The notes beneath the pieces are model-generated. The model did no database searches, was not told where the DNA came from, and saw nothing but the letters and a program-made list of their open reading frames with translations. Positions 16,293 through 25,525 of a stretch of DNA of 64,000 nucleotides are shown here, one piece after another (position 1 is the first letter of the stretch; each line of letters starts with the position of its first letter). The position numbers and the translations under genes are program-made. Source of the DNA: Ferrovibrio sp035304305 (GTDB taxonomy: Bacteria; Pseudomonadota; Alphaproteobacteria; Ferrovibrionales; Ferrovibrionaceae); NCBI RefSeq assembly GCF_035304305.1, contig NZ_DATGQG010000054.1:124001-188000 (forward strand), in the 5' to 3' direction.

Positions 16293-17528
16293 ATGACCAT
16301 CGACAAGACTGCCGCCGCGGCCATTCATGACTTTGTCACCGCCCGCCAGGGCGAGATGGCCGCCATGCTGGCCGAACTGGTGAAGGTGCCGTCCGACAAT
16401 CCGCCGGGCGACTGCGCGCCCCATGCGAGGCGCGCCGCCGAGCTGCTGGAGAAACTCGGCTTCACCGTCGAGCGTCATCCCGTGCCGGATGACCTGGTGA
16501 AGGCCAACGGCATGATCTCCTGCACCAATCTGGTGGTGCGAAAGAAATTCGGCGAAGGCCCGGTCGTGGCGCTGAACGCCCATGGCGACGTGGTGGCGCC
16601 CGGCGAAGGCTGGAGCGTCGACCCTTACGGCGCCGTGGTGAAGGACGGCGTCATGTATGGCCGCGGCGTCGCGGTTTCGAAGTCCGATTTCGTCACCTAT
16701 TCCTATGCCCTGCTGGCGCTGGAATCGCTGGGCCGCAGGCTGAACGGCACGATCGAGCTGCATCTCACCTATGACGAGGAGGCCGGCGGCGCCATCGGCC
16801 CGCAGTGGCTGCTGGAACAGGGCATCTCGAAACCCGACTACGCCTTCTCGGCCGGCTTCTCCTACGCCATCACCACGGCGCATAACGGCTGCCTGCATCT
16901 GGAGGTCACCGTGAACGGCCGCTCCGCCCACGCCGCCAGGCCCGATACCGGCCATGACGCGCTGGAAGCGGCCACGAAGGTGCTGCAGGCGCTCTACACC
17001 TATCGCGGCACGCTGGCGAAGATCCGCTCCGGCGTGGAAGGCATCACCACGCCATCGCTGGTGGTCGGGCTGATCAGCGGCGGCATCAACACCAATGTGG
17101 TGCCCGACAGGGTGACCTTCCGCCTCGACCGCCGCCTGATTCCGGAAGAGAATCCCGAGCAGGCGGAAACCGAACTGCGCGCGCTGATCAACGGCGCGGT
17201 GAACGGCCTGCCCGGCATCAGCGTCGAGGTGAAGCGCATCATGCTGGCGCGGCCCTTCGGCAGGGTGGAGGGCGTCGACAGACTGATCGACATCCTCGCC
17301 CGCAACGCCACCGAGGTGATGGGCAAGCCGGTCGGCACCGAAGGCATTCCGCTCTACACCGATGCACGGCATTACTCCGCCGCCGGTGTGAAGACCGTTC
17401 TCTACGGCGCCGGGCCGCGCAACCTGCTGGAAGCCAACGGCCACCGCGCCGACGAGAAGCTGGTCTTAAGCGATCTCTACAAGGCGACCGAGGTGGTTGC
17501 CCGCACCCTGTACGAGCTGCTGGGCTGA
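16293..17528 (+). CDS. M20-family metallohydrolase of unassigned substrate
   Basis: A 411-residue protein of the ArgE/DapE/CPG2 superfamily. The first metal site is intact (LNAHGDV, His97, Asp99), as are the catalytic Glu pair (DEEAGG, Glu162-Glu163) and a C-terminal ligand candidate in DARHYSAAG. The usual GRGxxD is GRGVAV here, so the bridging Asp is Val128, with Asp132 four residues later in SKSD. This looks like a distinct subfamily rather than a dead enzyme. It is 9 bases after allC and 2 bases before puuE, in one operon, so a ureide or carbamoyl substrate is likely by context. Confidence 0.75.
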   Translation: MTIDKTAAAAIHDFVTARQGEMAAMLAELVKVPSDNPPGDCAPHARRAAELLEKLGFTVERHPVPDDLVKANGMISCTNLVVRKKFGEGPVVALNAHGDVVAPGEGWSVDPYGAVVKDGVMYGRGVAVSKSDFVTYSYALLALESLGRRLNGTIELHLTYDEEAGGAIGPQWLLEQGISKPDYAFSAGFSYAITTAHNGCLHLEVTVNGRSAHAARPDTGHDALEAATKVLQALYTYRGTLAKIRSGVEGITTPSLVVGLISGGINTNVVPDRVTFRLDRRLIPEENPEQAETELRALINGAVNGLPGISVEVKRIMLARPFGRVEGVDRLIDILARNATEVMGKPVGTEGIPLYTDARHYSAAGVKTVLYGAGPRNLLEANGHRADEKLVLSDLYKATEVVARTLYELLG

Positions 17529-17530
17529 GC

Positions 17531-18502
17531 ATGGCGAAGAAGAAGACCGCACGGAAGAAGACGACCGACATCGTCGCCGCCGCGCTGGGGAAGAAACCCT
17601 ATCCGCGCGACCTGATCGGCTACGGCGCCAGTCCGCCCGACCCGCAATGGCCGGGCGGGGCGCTGATCGCGGTCAACTTCGTCGTCAATTACGAGGAAGG
17701 CGGCGAACGCAGCATCCTGCATGGCGACAAGGTCTCGGAGACTTTCCTGCACGAGGTGCCGGGCGGCGTGCCGCGCGAGCGCATGCGCGACGAGCAGGTG
17801 GAGTCGGTCTACGACTACGGCAGCCGCGCCGGCTTCTGGCGCCTCATGCGGCTGTTCGCCGAGCGCGAGATGCACTTCACCTCCTGGGCGGTCGGCATGG
17901 CAGTGGCGCGGCATCCGGAGGCCGCCCGGGCGATGCACGAGGCCGGCCATGAGGTCGCGAGCCATGGCTGGCGCTGGTACGACTATGCGAAAGTGCCCGT
18001 CGCCACCGAGCGCGCGCATATGAAGCTGGCCATCGCAGCCATCGAGCAGGCAACCGGCCAGCGGCCGCTGGGCTGGTATACCGGCCGGCTGTCGTCCAAC
18101 ACGCGCCGGCTGGTCGTCGAGGAAGGCGGCTTCCTCTACGATTCCGATGCCTATGACGACGACCTGCCCTACTGGACCCTGGTGGGCAAGAAGCCACAAC
18201 TCGTCATTCCCTACACCTTCGACTGCAACGACATGAAATTCGGCCAGCTGCACGGCTTCGCCACCGGCACGGATTTCTTCGACTATCTGAAGGATGCCTT
18301 CGACGTGCTCTACCGCGAGGGGCTCGACGGTGCGCCGAAGATGATGACCGTGGCTTTGCACTGCCGGCTCGCCGGCCGTCCTGGCCGCGCCGCCGCGCTG
18401 GCCCGCTTCATGGATTACATCCAGCGCCACGAGAAGGTCTGGGTGCCGCGCCGCATCGACATCGCCGAGCACTGGCGCAGGGTGCATCCCTACAGGGGTT
18501 AG
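17531..18502 (+). CDS. puuE: Allantoinase PuuE, polysaccharide-deacetylase fold
   Basis: A 323-residue enzyme hydrolysing allantoin to allantoate. It has the NodB-like fold with the PuuE signatures FVVNYEEGGERS, EVPGGVPRERM, YDYGSRAGFWRLMRLF, EVASHGWRWYDY and LSSNTRRLVVEEGGF. The N-terminus is Lys-rich (MAKKKTARKKTT), longer than average. It is the third gene of the allC-M20-puuE operon. Together with PuuD, UraH and UraD it completes urate to allantoate. The 3' end overlaps the convergent TetR gene by 4 bases. Confidence 0.92.
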   Translation: MAKKKTARKKTTDIVAAALGKKPYPRDLIGYGASPPDPQWPGGALIAVNFVVNYEEGGERSILHGDKVSETFLHEVPGGVPRERMRDEQVESVYDYGSRAGFWRLMRLFAEREMHFTSWAVGMAVARHPEAARAMHEAGHEVASHGWRWYDYAKVPVATERAHMKLAIAAIEQATGQRPLGWYTGRLSSNTRRLVVEEGGFLYDSDAYDDDLPYWTLVGKKPQLVIPYTFDCNDMKFGQLHGFATGTDFFDYLKDAFDVLYREGLDGAPKMMTVALHCRLAGRPGRAAALARFMDYIQRHEKVWVPRRIDIAEHWRRVHPYRG

Positions 18503-19122
18503 CGCGTCCCGCCCACCAGCCCGTCCCAGGCGGCCATGGCGCCGTCGGCGATGCGGTCCAGCGTCCGGCGCGAGGCGCCGTCGCGTGCCTGGATCGAGAG
18601 TCCCTGCAGCACCGTCGCGTAGAACTGCGCCAGCGCCGCCGTATCCGCTCCCCTGGGCAGGGTGCCGCGCGCCCCGTGGCGGTCCAGCCGTTTCTTCAGA
18701 TCGGCAACGGAGGCCTTGCGCATCCCGGTGAGAAAGCCGCAGACCTTCGCATTCTCCGGCGTGCCCAGCATGGCGGCCAGCACCACCATGCAGCCGGGCG
18801 GCTTGGCCGGATCGGTATAGCTGCGGATATTGGCGCGCAGCATCGCCTCCACCATGGCGCGGGCGTCCGGCGCCTCGTCCATCGCCCGGCGCGCTCCGGC
18901 GCCCTCGCTCTCCTGGTAAAGCCGCACGGCTTCGCGGAACAGGGCCTCCTTGCAGCCGAAGGCGGCATAGAGGCTCGGCGCATTGATGCCCATGGCCTGC
19001 GTGAGATCGCTGACCGAGGCGCCCTCGTAGCCGCGGCGCCAGAAGACCTCCATTGCGGCCCGCAGCGCCGCATCCCGGTCGAAGCCGCGCGGCCGGCCGC
19101 GCGGCGCTGCCCTGCCAGCCAT
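18499..19122 (-). CDS. TetR-family transcriptional regulator
   Basis: A 207-residue repressor. The N-terminal helix-turn-helix lies at about residues 10-55 (FDRDAALRAAMEVFWRRGYEG, SDLTQAMGINAPSLYAAFGCK) and the C-terminal ligand-binding and dimer domain has PPGCMVVLAA, common in AcrR/YcdC-like regulators. The ATG at 19122 follows AGGAAA; upstream in-frame ATG (19143) and TTG (19158) codons lack a good site. It is divergent from an SDR oxidoreductase, with TTATGTA motifs between them, so it probably represses that gene and itself. Confidence 0.87.
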   Translation of the reverse strand: MAGRAAPRGRPRGFDRDAALRAAMEVFWRRGYEGASVSDLTQAMGINAPSLYAAFGCKEALFREAVRLYQESEGAGARRAMDEAPDARAMVEAMLRANIRSYTDPAKPPGCMVVLAAMLGTPENAKVCGFLTGMRKASVADLKKRLDRHGARGTLPRGADTAALAQFYATVLQGLSIQARDGASRRTLDRIADGAMAAWDGLVGGTR

Positions 19123-19161
19123 ATCCGTTTCCTGCGCTCCCATCCGATTCTGTAGCAATCG

Positions 19162-19235
19162 TTATGTAAGCCGCTTGACCCGCCGGAGCAAGGCCCTACC
19201 TTGCCGCTCCTAATTATGTATCGACCACTACATAA
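19162..19235. promoter_or_regulatory. TetR operator candidates: palindrome plus upstream half-site
   Basis: TTATGTA at 19214-19220, eight bases, then TACATAA at 19229-19235 forms a perfect inverted repeat ending 12 bases before the SDR start codon. A further TTATGTA is at 19162-19168, close to the TetR gene start. Spacing of one dyad plus a half-site between divergent genes is typical for TetR autoregulation. Binding is inferred. Confidence 0.6.
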
Positions 19236-19247
19236 CAGGAGACGGAC

Positions 19248-19976
19248 ATGACGAATCTCAAGGGCAAGGCGGCATTGGTGACCGGCGGCAGCCGCGGCAT
19301 CGGGGCGGCGATCGCCATGGCGCTGGCCGAGGCCGGCGCCGATCTGGCCCTGACCTTCCAGGGCTCGAAGGACAGGGCGGACGCGGTCGTGACGCGGATC
19401 GAGAGCAAGGGCGGCCGCGCGGTTGCCATCCGGGCCGACAGCGCCGATGCGGCGGCCGTGACCGCATCCGTGGACGAAGCCGCGAGCGCGCTCGGCCGGC
19501 TCGACATCCTGGTCGTCAATGCCGGCATCGTCACCGAGGGCAACAGCCTGGAGGAGATCGACCGCATCCTGGCGGTGAATACCCGCGCGCCCTATCTCGC
19601 GGCGCTGGCCGCAGAGAAGCACATGACGGATGGCGGCCGCATCATCACCATCGGTTCCTGCCTCGGCGAGGCGGTGCGCTTTCCCGGCATCACGCTCTAT
19701 TCCATGTCCAAGGCGGCGATCACCGGCATGACCCGCGGGCTGGCCCGCGATCTCGGGCCGCGCGGCATCACGGTGAACGTCGTCCAGCCCGGCCCGATTG
19801 ACACCGACATGAATCCGGCAAGCGGTCCGTCGGCGGATGGCCAGCGCGCGCTGACCGCGCTCGGGCGCTATGGCCGGGCCGAGGAAGTGGCGGCAATGGT
19901 GGCTTTCCTGGCCGGGCCCGGCGGCGCCTATGTGACCGGCGCGCAGATCGCCGTCGACGGCGGCACCAACGCGTAG
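19248..19976 (+). CDS. SDR-family NAD(P)-dependent oxidoreductase
   Basis: A 242-residue classical short-chain dehydrogenase. Cofactor motif TGGSRGIG, structural NAG (VVNAG), catalytic Ser in GSCLGE, and YSMSK with catalytic Tyr and Lys are all present, followed by PGPIDTDMNP and a C-terminal AQIAVDGGTNA. It resembles FabG-like or quinone/ketone reductases expressed under a divergent TetR regulator. Substrate is unknown. The start is an ATG after AGGAGA. Confidence 0.9.
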   Translation: MTNLKGKAALVTGGSRGIGAAIAMALAEAGADLALTFQGSKDRADAVVTRIESKGGRAVAIRADSADAAAVTASVDEAASALGRLDILVVNAGIVTEGNSLEEIDRILAVNTRAPYLAALAAEKHMTDGGRIITIGSCLGEAVRFPGITLYSMSKAAITGMTRGLARDLGPRGITVNVVQPGPIDTDMNPASGPSADGQRALTALGRYGRAEEVAAMVAFLAGPGGAYVTGAQIAVDGGTNA

Positions 19977-20071
19977 CGCCGTGGAGTCGGAGGGGCCTTC
20001 CTTGATTCCGCGGCGCAGAACCGCCTATCCTGCCCGATCAGGCAAGAAACACGGAATCCAGGGAGACCCCG

Positions 20072-21682
<1,611 letters not shown>

Positions 21683-21717
21683 CCTCCCGGGCAAGGTCCC
21701 TTCACAGCACAAGAATC

Positions 21718-21744
21718 GTCACCCTCGGCGCAGCCGAGGGTGAC
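21718..21744. terminator. Perfect 12-bp stem-loop after malate synthase
   Basis: GTCACCCTCGGC, loop GCA, GCCGAGGGTGAC. It lies 35 bases after the malate synthase stop and could stop transcription or stabilise the mRNA 3' end. There is no U-run, and the sequence has the style of dispersed intergenic palindromes, so it may be a repeat rather than a true intrinsic terminator. Confidence 0.5.
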
Positions 21745-21763
21745 GCATCCGGATCCGTTCACC

Positions 21764-21789
21764 GGAACCCACCCCTTCCGCCGCGGGTT
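21764..21789 (+). promoter_or_regulatory. EcfG-like promoter, one mismatch
   Basis: GGAAC at 21764-21768, 17 bases, GGTT at 21786-21789. The alphaproteobacterial general-stress sigma factor EcfG recognises GGAAC-N16/17-CGTT; here the first base of the -10 differs. It is 28 bases before a small gene at 21817 and resembles the exact site before the next gene. Confidence 0.45.
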
Positions 21790-21816
21790 TCTCCTCAGCA
21801 TGCAGGAGGAGCCGCC

Positions 21817-22122
21817 ATGCCGCAGAACGAGAAGACCCGCCTGCCCGACCTGCCGACGCAGCATCACGAGCGCCCCGGCACGCGCGGTCGCGCCTCAGGC
21901 GCCGCGCATACCGAGCCGCTGATCCGCAACGCCGAAGCGCAGCGGCATTACGGCCCCGGCACCTACGGCAACGACCAGTTCGCCGCCGAGCATCACGAGA
22001 TCATTGAGGAACAGGTGCCGCAGCCCGAAGGGCTGGACCATGCGCAGAAGCAGGTCGAACGCCCGACCACGCGGCCGAAGGATCGCCGCTACGGCCGCAC
22101 CGGCGCCGACGGCAAGGGCTGA
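21817..22122 (+). CDS. Small hydrophilic protein, likely disordered
   Basis: A 101-residue protein rich in charged, Pro, Gly and Gln residues with no hydrophobic core (LPDLPTQHHERPGTRGR, RRYGRTGADGKG). I do not recognise a family. A strong AGGAGGA lies before the ATG, so translation is credible. Proteins of this type accumulate under desiccation or osmotic stress in alphaproteobacteria, which fits the EcfG-like promoter; the role is inference. Confidence 0.7.
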   Translation: MPQNEKTRLPDLPTQHHERPGTRGRASGAAHTEPLIRNAEAQRHYGPGTYGNDQFAAEHHEIIEEQVPQPEGLDHAQKQVERPTTRPKDRRYGRTGADGKG

Positions 22123-22129
22123 CACAGGC

Positions 22130-22155
22130 GGAACTTCCGCCGTCACCCGGTCGTT
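22130..22155 (+). promoter_or_regulatory. EcfG (general stress response) promoter, exact consensus
   Basis: GGAAC at 22130-22134, a 17-base spacer, CGTT at 22152-22155, ending 27 bases before the start codon of the 64-residue gene. This is an exact match to the GGAAC-N16/17-CGTT promoter used by EcfG/SigT/RpoE2 sigma factors of alphaproteobacteria. It probably drives the small gene and the DUF2243 gene after it. Confidence 0.7.
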
Positions 22156-22182
22156 TCACCCGCTCAGTCAGGGAGTAGCGTC

Positions 22183-22377
22183 ATGACCCGTCCGCCGCCC
22201 GTACCGCCGCAGAACCAGCCGCCGAAGCAGCGCAACCTCGCCGACCAGGGCAATGCGCCCGGCACCGGCGCCGCGAAGGAGAGCGGCTCTAGGACCACCG
22301 ACCGTAACGCGCACAAGGGCCGGCACGCGGATATCAGCCAGAACACCCGTCACCAGGGTTACCAGCAGGACCGCTGA
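22183..22377 (+). CDS. Small disordered protein under an EcfG-type promoter
   Basis: A 64-residue protein composed mainly of Pro, Gln, Asn, Gly, Arg and His, with no predicted core (PPPVPPQNQPPKQRNLADQ, HKGRHADISQNTRHQGYQQ). No family recognised. GGGAG precedes the ATG. It lies 20 bases upstream of the DUF2243 gene, so the two are probably co-transcribed. Its composition matches that of the 101-residue protein before it. Confidence 0.68.
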   Translation: MTRPPPVPPQNQPPKQRNLADQGNAPGTGAAKESGSRTTDRNAHKGRHADISQNTRHQGYQQDR

Positions 22378-22397
22378 CCACCGCACGGAGAGGCGAG

Positions 22398-23225
22398 ATG
22401 AATGCAGCCATGCCACCGCTGTCCCGGGGCGGCAGCAGCAGAGCTGCAATCCTGCTCGGCTTCGCGCTCGGCGGCTTCTTCGACGGCATCCTGCTGCATC
22501 AGGTGCTGCAGTGGCATCATCTGCTCAGCGGACTCGAGGGCGAGACATGGCGCGACATCCGCGTGCAGATTCTCGCCGACGGCGTCTTCCATCTGCTGAT
22601 GTATGTGCTGGCGGCGATCGGCCTCTGGCTGCTCTGGCGCCACCGTCATGATGCCGCCGCCCGCTCCGGCCGCCGGCTGGCCGCCAGCCTGCTGCTCGGC
22701 TTCGGCATCTGGCACATCACCGATATCGCGCTGGTCCACTGGATGCTCGGCCTGCACCGCATCCGCATGGCGGTGGAGACGCCGCTGCTCTGGGATCTGC
22801 TGTGGCTCGCGGTCTTCGGCGTTGCGGCAGTTGCCGCCGGCCTGTGGCTGCGCGCCCGCGCCGGCGCGGATCCGGGCGGTGGCGGCGCGCATCCGATCCC
22901 GGCGATGCTGCTGGCAGGCATCGTCGCTTCCGCCGCGGTCAGCGCCAGCCTGCCTTTACCGGCCACCGCAACGCCGGATGGCCGCACGCCACTGCTGGTC
23001 TGGTTCCTGCCCGGCACGGCGCCGGCCGAGATTTTCGCCGCGATCGACGCGCTGGATGGCCGCACCGTGTGGAGCGATGCCAGCGGCGAGGTCTATCTCA
23101 TCGCCGCGGGCGGGGATCTGTCGGTGTGGGACCGGCGCCTGTGGCGGCTGTACCGCCACAACGCACTGCCGGTCAGTTCGAGCGTCTTTCCCGCCGCCTG
23201 CTTTCGCGCCATGCGCCTGACGTGA
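22398..23225 (+). CDS. DUF2243 membrane protein with an extra C-terminal domain
   Basis: A 275-residue protein. Residues about 15-165 hold the DUF2243 core of four membrane helices, with the family's GGFFDGILLHQVLQWHH and FGIWHITDIALVHWMLGLHRIR, whose conserved His suggest metal or haem contact. A further hydrophobic segment follows (about 170-190), then a roughly 85-residue domain predicted outside the cytoplasm (LLVWFLPGTAPAEIFAAIDALDGRTVWSD split by short loops). The extra domain is not part of standard DUF2243. It overlaps the convergent regulator gene by 53 bases. Confidence 0.75.
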   Translation: MNAAMPPLSRGGSSRAAILLGFALGGFFDGILLHQVLQWHHLLSGLEGETWRDIRVQILADGVFHLLMYVLAAIGLWLLWRHRHDAAARSGRRLAASLLLGFGIWHITDIALVHWMLGLHRIRMAVETPLLWDLLWLAVFGVAAVAAGLWLRARAGADPGGGGAHPIPAMLLAGIVASAAVSASLPLPATATPDGRTPLLVWFLPGTAPAEIFAAIDALDGRTVWSDASGEVYLIAAGGDLSVWDRRLWRLYRHNALPVSSSVFPAACFRAMRLT

Positions 23226-23661
23226 CCGCGGCAGCGGCGAGCTTCTCGACGCGCACGCGGCTGATCGCCTCGGCGAGTTCTTCCGCCTTGAACGGCTTTT
23301 TCAGCAGCACGGCATCCTCGTATTTGCCGCTCAGCTCCAGGATGCCGAGACCGGTGACGAAGATCACCGGAATGCCGCGCGCCGTAAGACGGTCGGCAAC
23401 GGCAAAGCCCGGGCGGCCCTGGAGATTGATATCGAGAATCGCAATGTCGGCGGCAATCTGCTCCGCCGCGGCGAGAGCCGCCGCGTGGCTGGTCTCGACG
23501 GCAGCGACACGGTGGCCGATATCGCTGACGAAATCAGTCAGCACCTCGGCCACGGCCGCATCATCTTCGGCAATGAAAATCGACAGCGCTTCCGCTGCGG
23601 GCGCAGCGGACACCTTGCGACCGGCATGGCTGGCCGCATCGCTTCCTGGGCGATCAATCAT
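23173..23661 (-). CDS. Single-domain response regulator (receiver only)
   Basis: A 162-residue protein with one receiver domain at about residues 25-140: acidic pair EDD, phosphoacceptor Asp in IAILDINLQG, conserved Thr in VIFVTG and Lys in LLKKPF. There is no output domain, only a basic C-terminal tail (RESRRRERR). Such proteins act as phosphate relays or bind partner proteins. It faces the stress-type DUF2243 gene. The ATG at 23661 is chosen over an upstream in-frame TTG at 23694. Confidence 0.8.
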   Translation of the reverse strand: MIDRPGSDAASHAGRKVSAAPAAEALSIFIAEDDAAVAEVLTDFVSDIGHRVAAVETSHAAALAAAEQIAADIAILDINLQGRPGFAVADRLTARGIPVIFVTGLGILELSGKYEDAVLLKKPFKAEELAEAISRVRVEKLAAAAVTSGAWRESRRRERRSN

Positions 23662-23873
23662 GTCCGGAGAATCCCTCTTTTCAGCGACACGCAATCACGT
23701 TCGGTACGCAGTCCGATATGCAGGGGGACATAGGCACCGGCAGCAGCGAAAACAAGAGCCGCGACCATGACATCGCCGTGTCAGAACCCGTGTTCCATGC
23801 AGGCAATCAGATGGAACCGCGTCTGCGGTCAGGGGTATCCGGAGGAGAGCGGTACCGAGGAAAGGTTGCAGTC

Positions 23874-24053
23874 ATGACTCCGGGAGATCTGGCATTTTTC
23901 ACTGGCATGATGATCGGCTATCTGGCCTTCGCCGGCGCATTGCTGTTCGGCATGATCACCTCTTCGGCGCCGCCACCATCGGCACCGATGGACCAGGAAC
24001 GCCATCCGCTGCGGCAGCGGCCCGATCTCCGGCCGGTGCAGCAGACACACTGA
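23874..24053 (+). CDS. Small single-span membrane protein
   Basis: A 59-residue protein with one transmembrane helix (FFTGMMIGYLAFAGALLFGM, about residues 7-27) and a Pro/Arg/Gln-rich cytosolic or periplasmic tail. GAGGAAAGG before the ATG at 23874 supports this start; the frame is open upstream without hydrophobic or domain content. Function unknown. Confidence 0.6.
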   Translation: MTPGDLAFFTGMMIGYLAFAGALLFGMITSSAPPPSAPMDQERHPLRQRPDLRPVQQTH

Positions 24054-24065
24054 ATCGGCGGGATT

Positions 24066-24710
24066 CTAGACCTCGGTGATGCCCCTGGTTGCGGCCATAG
24101 CCGGCCGCAACCGCAGCCGCACCCACCACTGCGCCAGCACGGACTTTTCTCCGATCATCGCCTGCCCTTCCGGCGTCATCGTCAGGCAGGCCAGCATCGG
24201 CGCCGCGTGCAGGTCGGCCAGGCTGATCCGCGCGCCGCAGAGAAAAGGCTGCCCGGCGAGAATGTCGGCCAGTGTGTCGCAGGCCGCCCGCGCCTTCGGC
24301 AGCGCAGCCGCGATTGCCGTTTCGTCGGGTGTCGCGCCGCGCAGCGGCTTGCGCACCCGCTCGACGAACAATCCCCAGACCCAGGCGCGATAGGCATAAG
24401 AATCGAGGATCGAGATCGTCTGGTTCATGCGGGCCCGCGGCTGCGGGTCCTGCGGCTGCAGCGGCGGACCGTCGAAGGCCTCGTCGACATAGCGGCTGAT
24501 CGCACCGCTTTCGTACAGCGCGAAGCCGTCATGCTCGAAAGCGGGGATTTTCCCGAAGGGCTGGCGCCGCAGATAGTCCGGCGGCGGTCCGTCGGGCGCG
24601 AACACGTCGACCTCTTCCAGGCGGTAGGGGACGCCCTTCTCTTCCAGCGCCAGCCGGCAGATGCGCGTGTAGACGCTGTAGGTCGCGCCGAAGAGAACCG
24701 GCGGCGCCAT
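24066..24710 (-). CDS. Glutathione S-transferase family protein
   Basis: A 214-residue two-domain GST. The thioredoxin-like N-domain has GATYSVYTRICRLALEEKGVPY, the cis-Pro region FGKIPAFEHDG and the gamma-glutamyl-binding LYESGAISRYVDE; the C-domain is all helical with SLADLHAAPML. The catalytic residue could be Ser or Tyr in TYSVYTR. It sits 1 base after the LysE-type gene in the same direction, probably one operon. Substrate unknown. Confidence 0.88.
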   Translation of the reverse strand: MAPPVLFGATYSVYTRICRLALEEKGVPYRLEEVDVFAPDGPPPDYLRRQPFGKIPAFEHDGFALYESGAISRYVDEAFDGPPLQPQDPQPRARMNQTISILDSYAYRAWVWGLFVERVRKPLRGATPDETAIAAALPKARAACDTLADILAGQPFLCGARISLADLHAAPMLACLTMTPEGQAMIGEKSVLAQWWVRLRLRPAMAATRGITEV

Positions 24711-24711
24711 C

Positions 24712-25359
24712 TCAGCGCCGCGCCTCCATCGCCATGCGGAACGCCAGTCCGGCCAGCACGGTGCCCATTACCCACCGCTGCAGCAGCAGCCAGAGCGGCC
24801 GGGCGGCGAGGAAACCGGCGATGCTGCCGGCGGCAACGGCGATCAGGGCGTTCACGCTGACGCTGATCAGGATCTGCGTCGCACCCAGCAGCAGCGACTG
24901 CAGCAGCACATGGCCCTGCTCCGGCGCAATGAACTGCGGCAGCAGCGAGAGATAGAGCATCGCGATCTTCGGATTGAGCAGGTTGGTGACGAAGCCCATG
25001 GTGAACAGCCTGCGCGGACTGTCCTGCGGAAGCTGCCGCACCTGGAAGGGCGAGCGGCCGCCGGGTTTCAGTGTCTGCCAGGCGAGATAGAGCAGATAGG
25101 CCGCGCCGCCATAGCAGAGCGCCTCATAGGCATAGGGCACCGCGAGCAGCAGCACCGTGATGCCGAAGGCGGCGCAGAGCATGTAGACCACGAAGCCGAG
25201 CGCCACACCGCCCAGCGAGATCAGCCCGGCCATGCGGCCCTGGCAGATCGAGCGCGAGATCAGGTAGATCATGTTCGGCCCCGGCGTAAGCACCATGCCG
25301 AGCGAGACAAGGGCGAAGGCGGCCCAGTTGGCGGCAGGCAGCAGGGTGAAGGTGTTCAT
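24712..25359 (-). CDS. LysE-family amino acid exporter
   Basis: A 215-residue inner-membrane protein with about six helices and the LysE/RhtB signature near the N-terminus (TPGPNMIYLISRSICQGRMAG) followed by GVALGFVVYMLCAAFGI and GFVTNLLNPKIAMLYLSLLPQF. Members export amino acids or related metabolites by proton exchange. It is the first gene of a pair with the GST gene; the next 166 bases (25360-25525) hold no gene. Confidence 0.88.
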   Translation of the reverse strand: MNTFTLLPAANWAAFALVSLGMVLTPGPNMIYLISRSICQGRMAGLISLGGVALGFVVYMLCAAFGITVLLLAVPYAYEALCYGGAAYLLYLAWQTLKPGGRSPFQVRQLPQDSPRRLFTMGFVTNLLNPKIAMLYLSLLPQFIAPEQGHVLLQSLLLGATQILISVSVNALIAVAAGSIAGFLAARPLWLLLQRWVMGTVLAGLAFRMAMEARR

Positions 25360-25525
25360 GGGAGGCCGTCGGCGTCGTTGCGGTCGCGCGACTCTATCCG
25401 GCCCGCCGTGGAACGCTGAAGCGCGAAATTGCAGCGATGCAATGCGCCGCCGGCGCAGGGGAAAGACAGAGCCGCGCGCGGCGGAAGGGCGAGGGGTTAT
25501 CCGACCGGGCCTGATGCGCCCGCGT

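Noticed and set aside
13662..17444. A continuous 1260-residue open frame on the minus strand covering the glycerate kinase and extending antisense across allC and the M20 gene
   Set aside because: Only the part up to 14924 has a ribosome binding site and family motifs. The rest is low-complexity His/Ala/Gly/Arg text opposite two well-supported genes, as expected from GC-rich codon bias.
23814..23839. GGAAC followed by GGTA before the 59-residue membrane gene as a third EcfG promoter
   Set aside because: The -10 matches only one or two of four bases at N16 or N17, too weak to claim.
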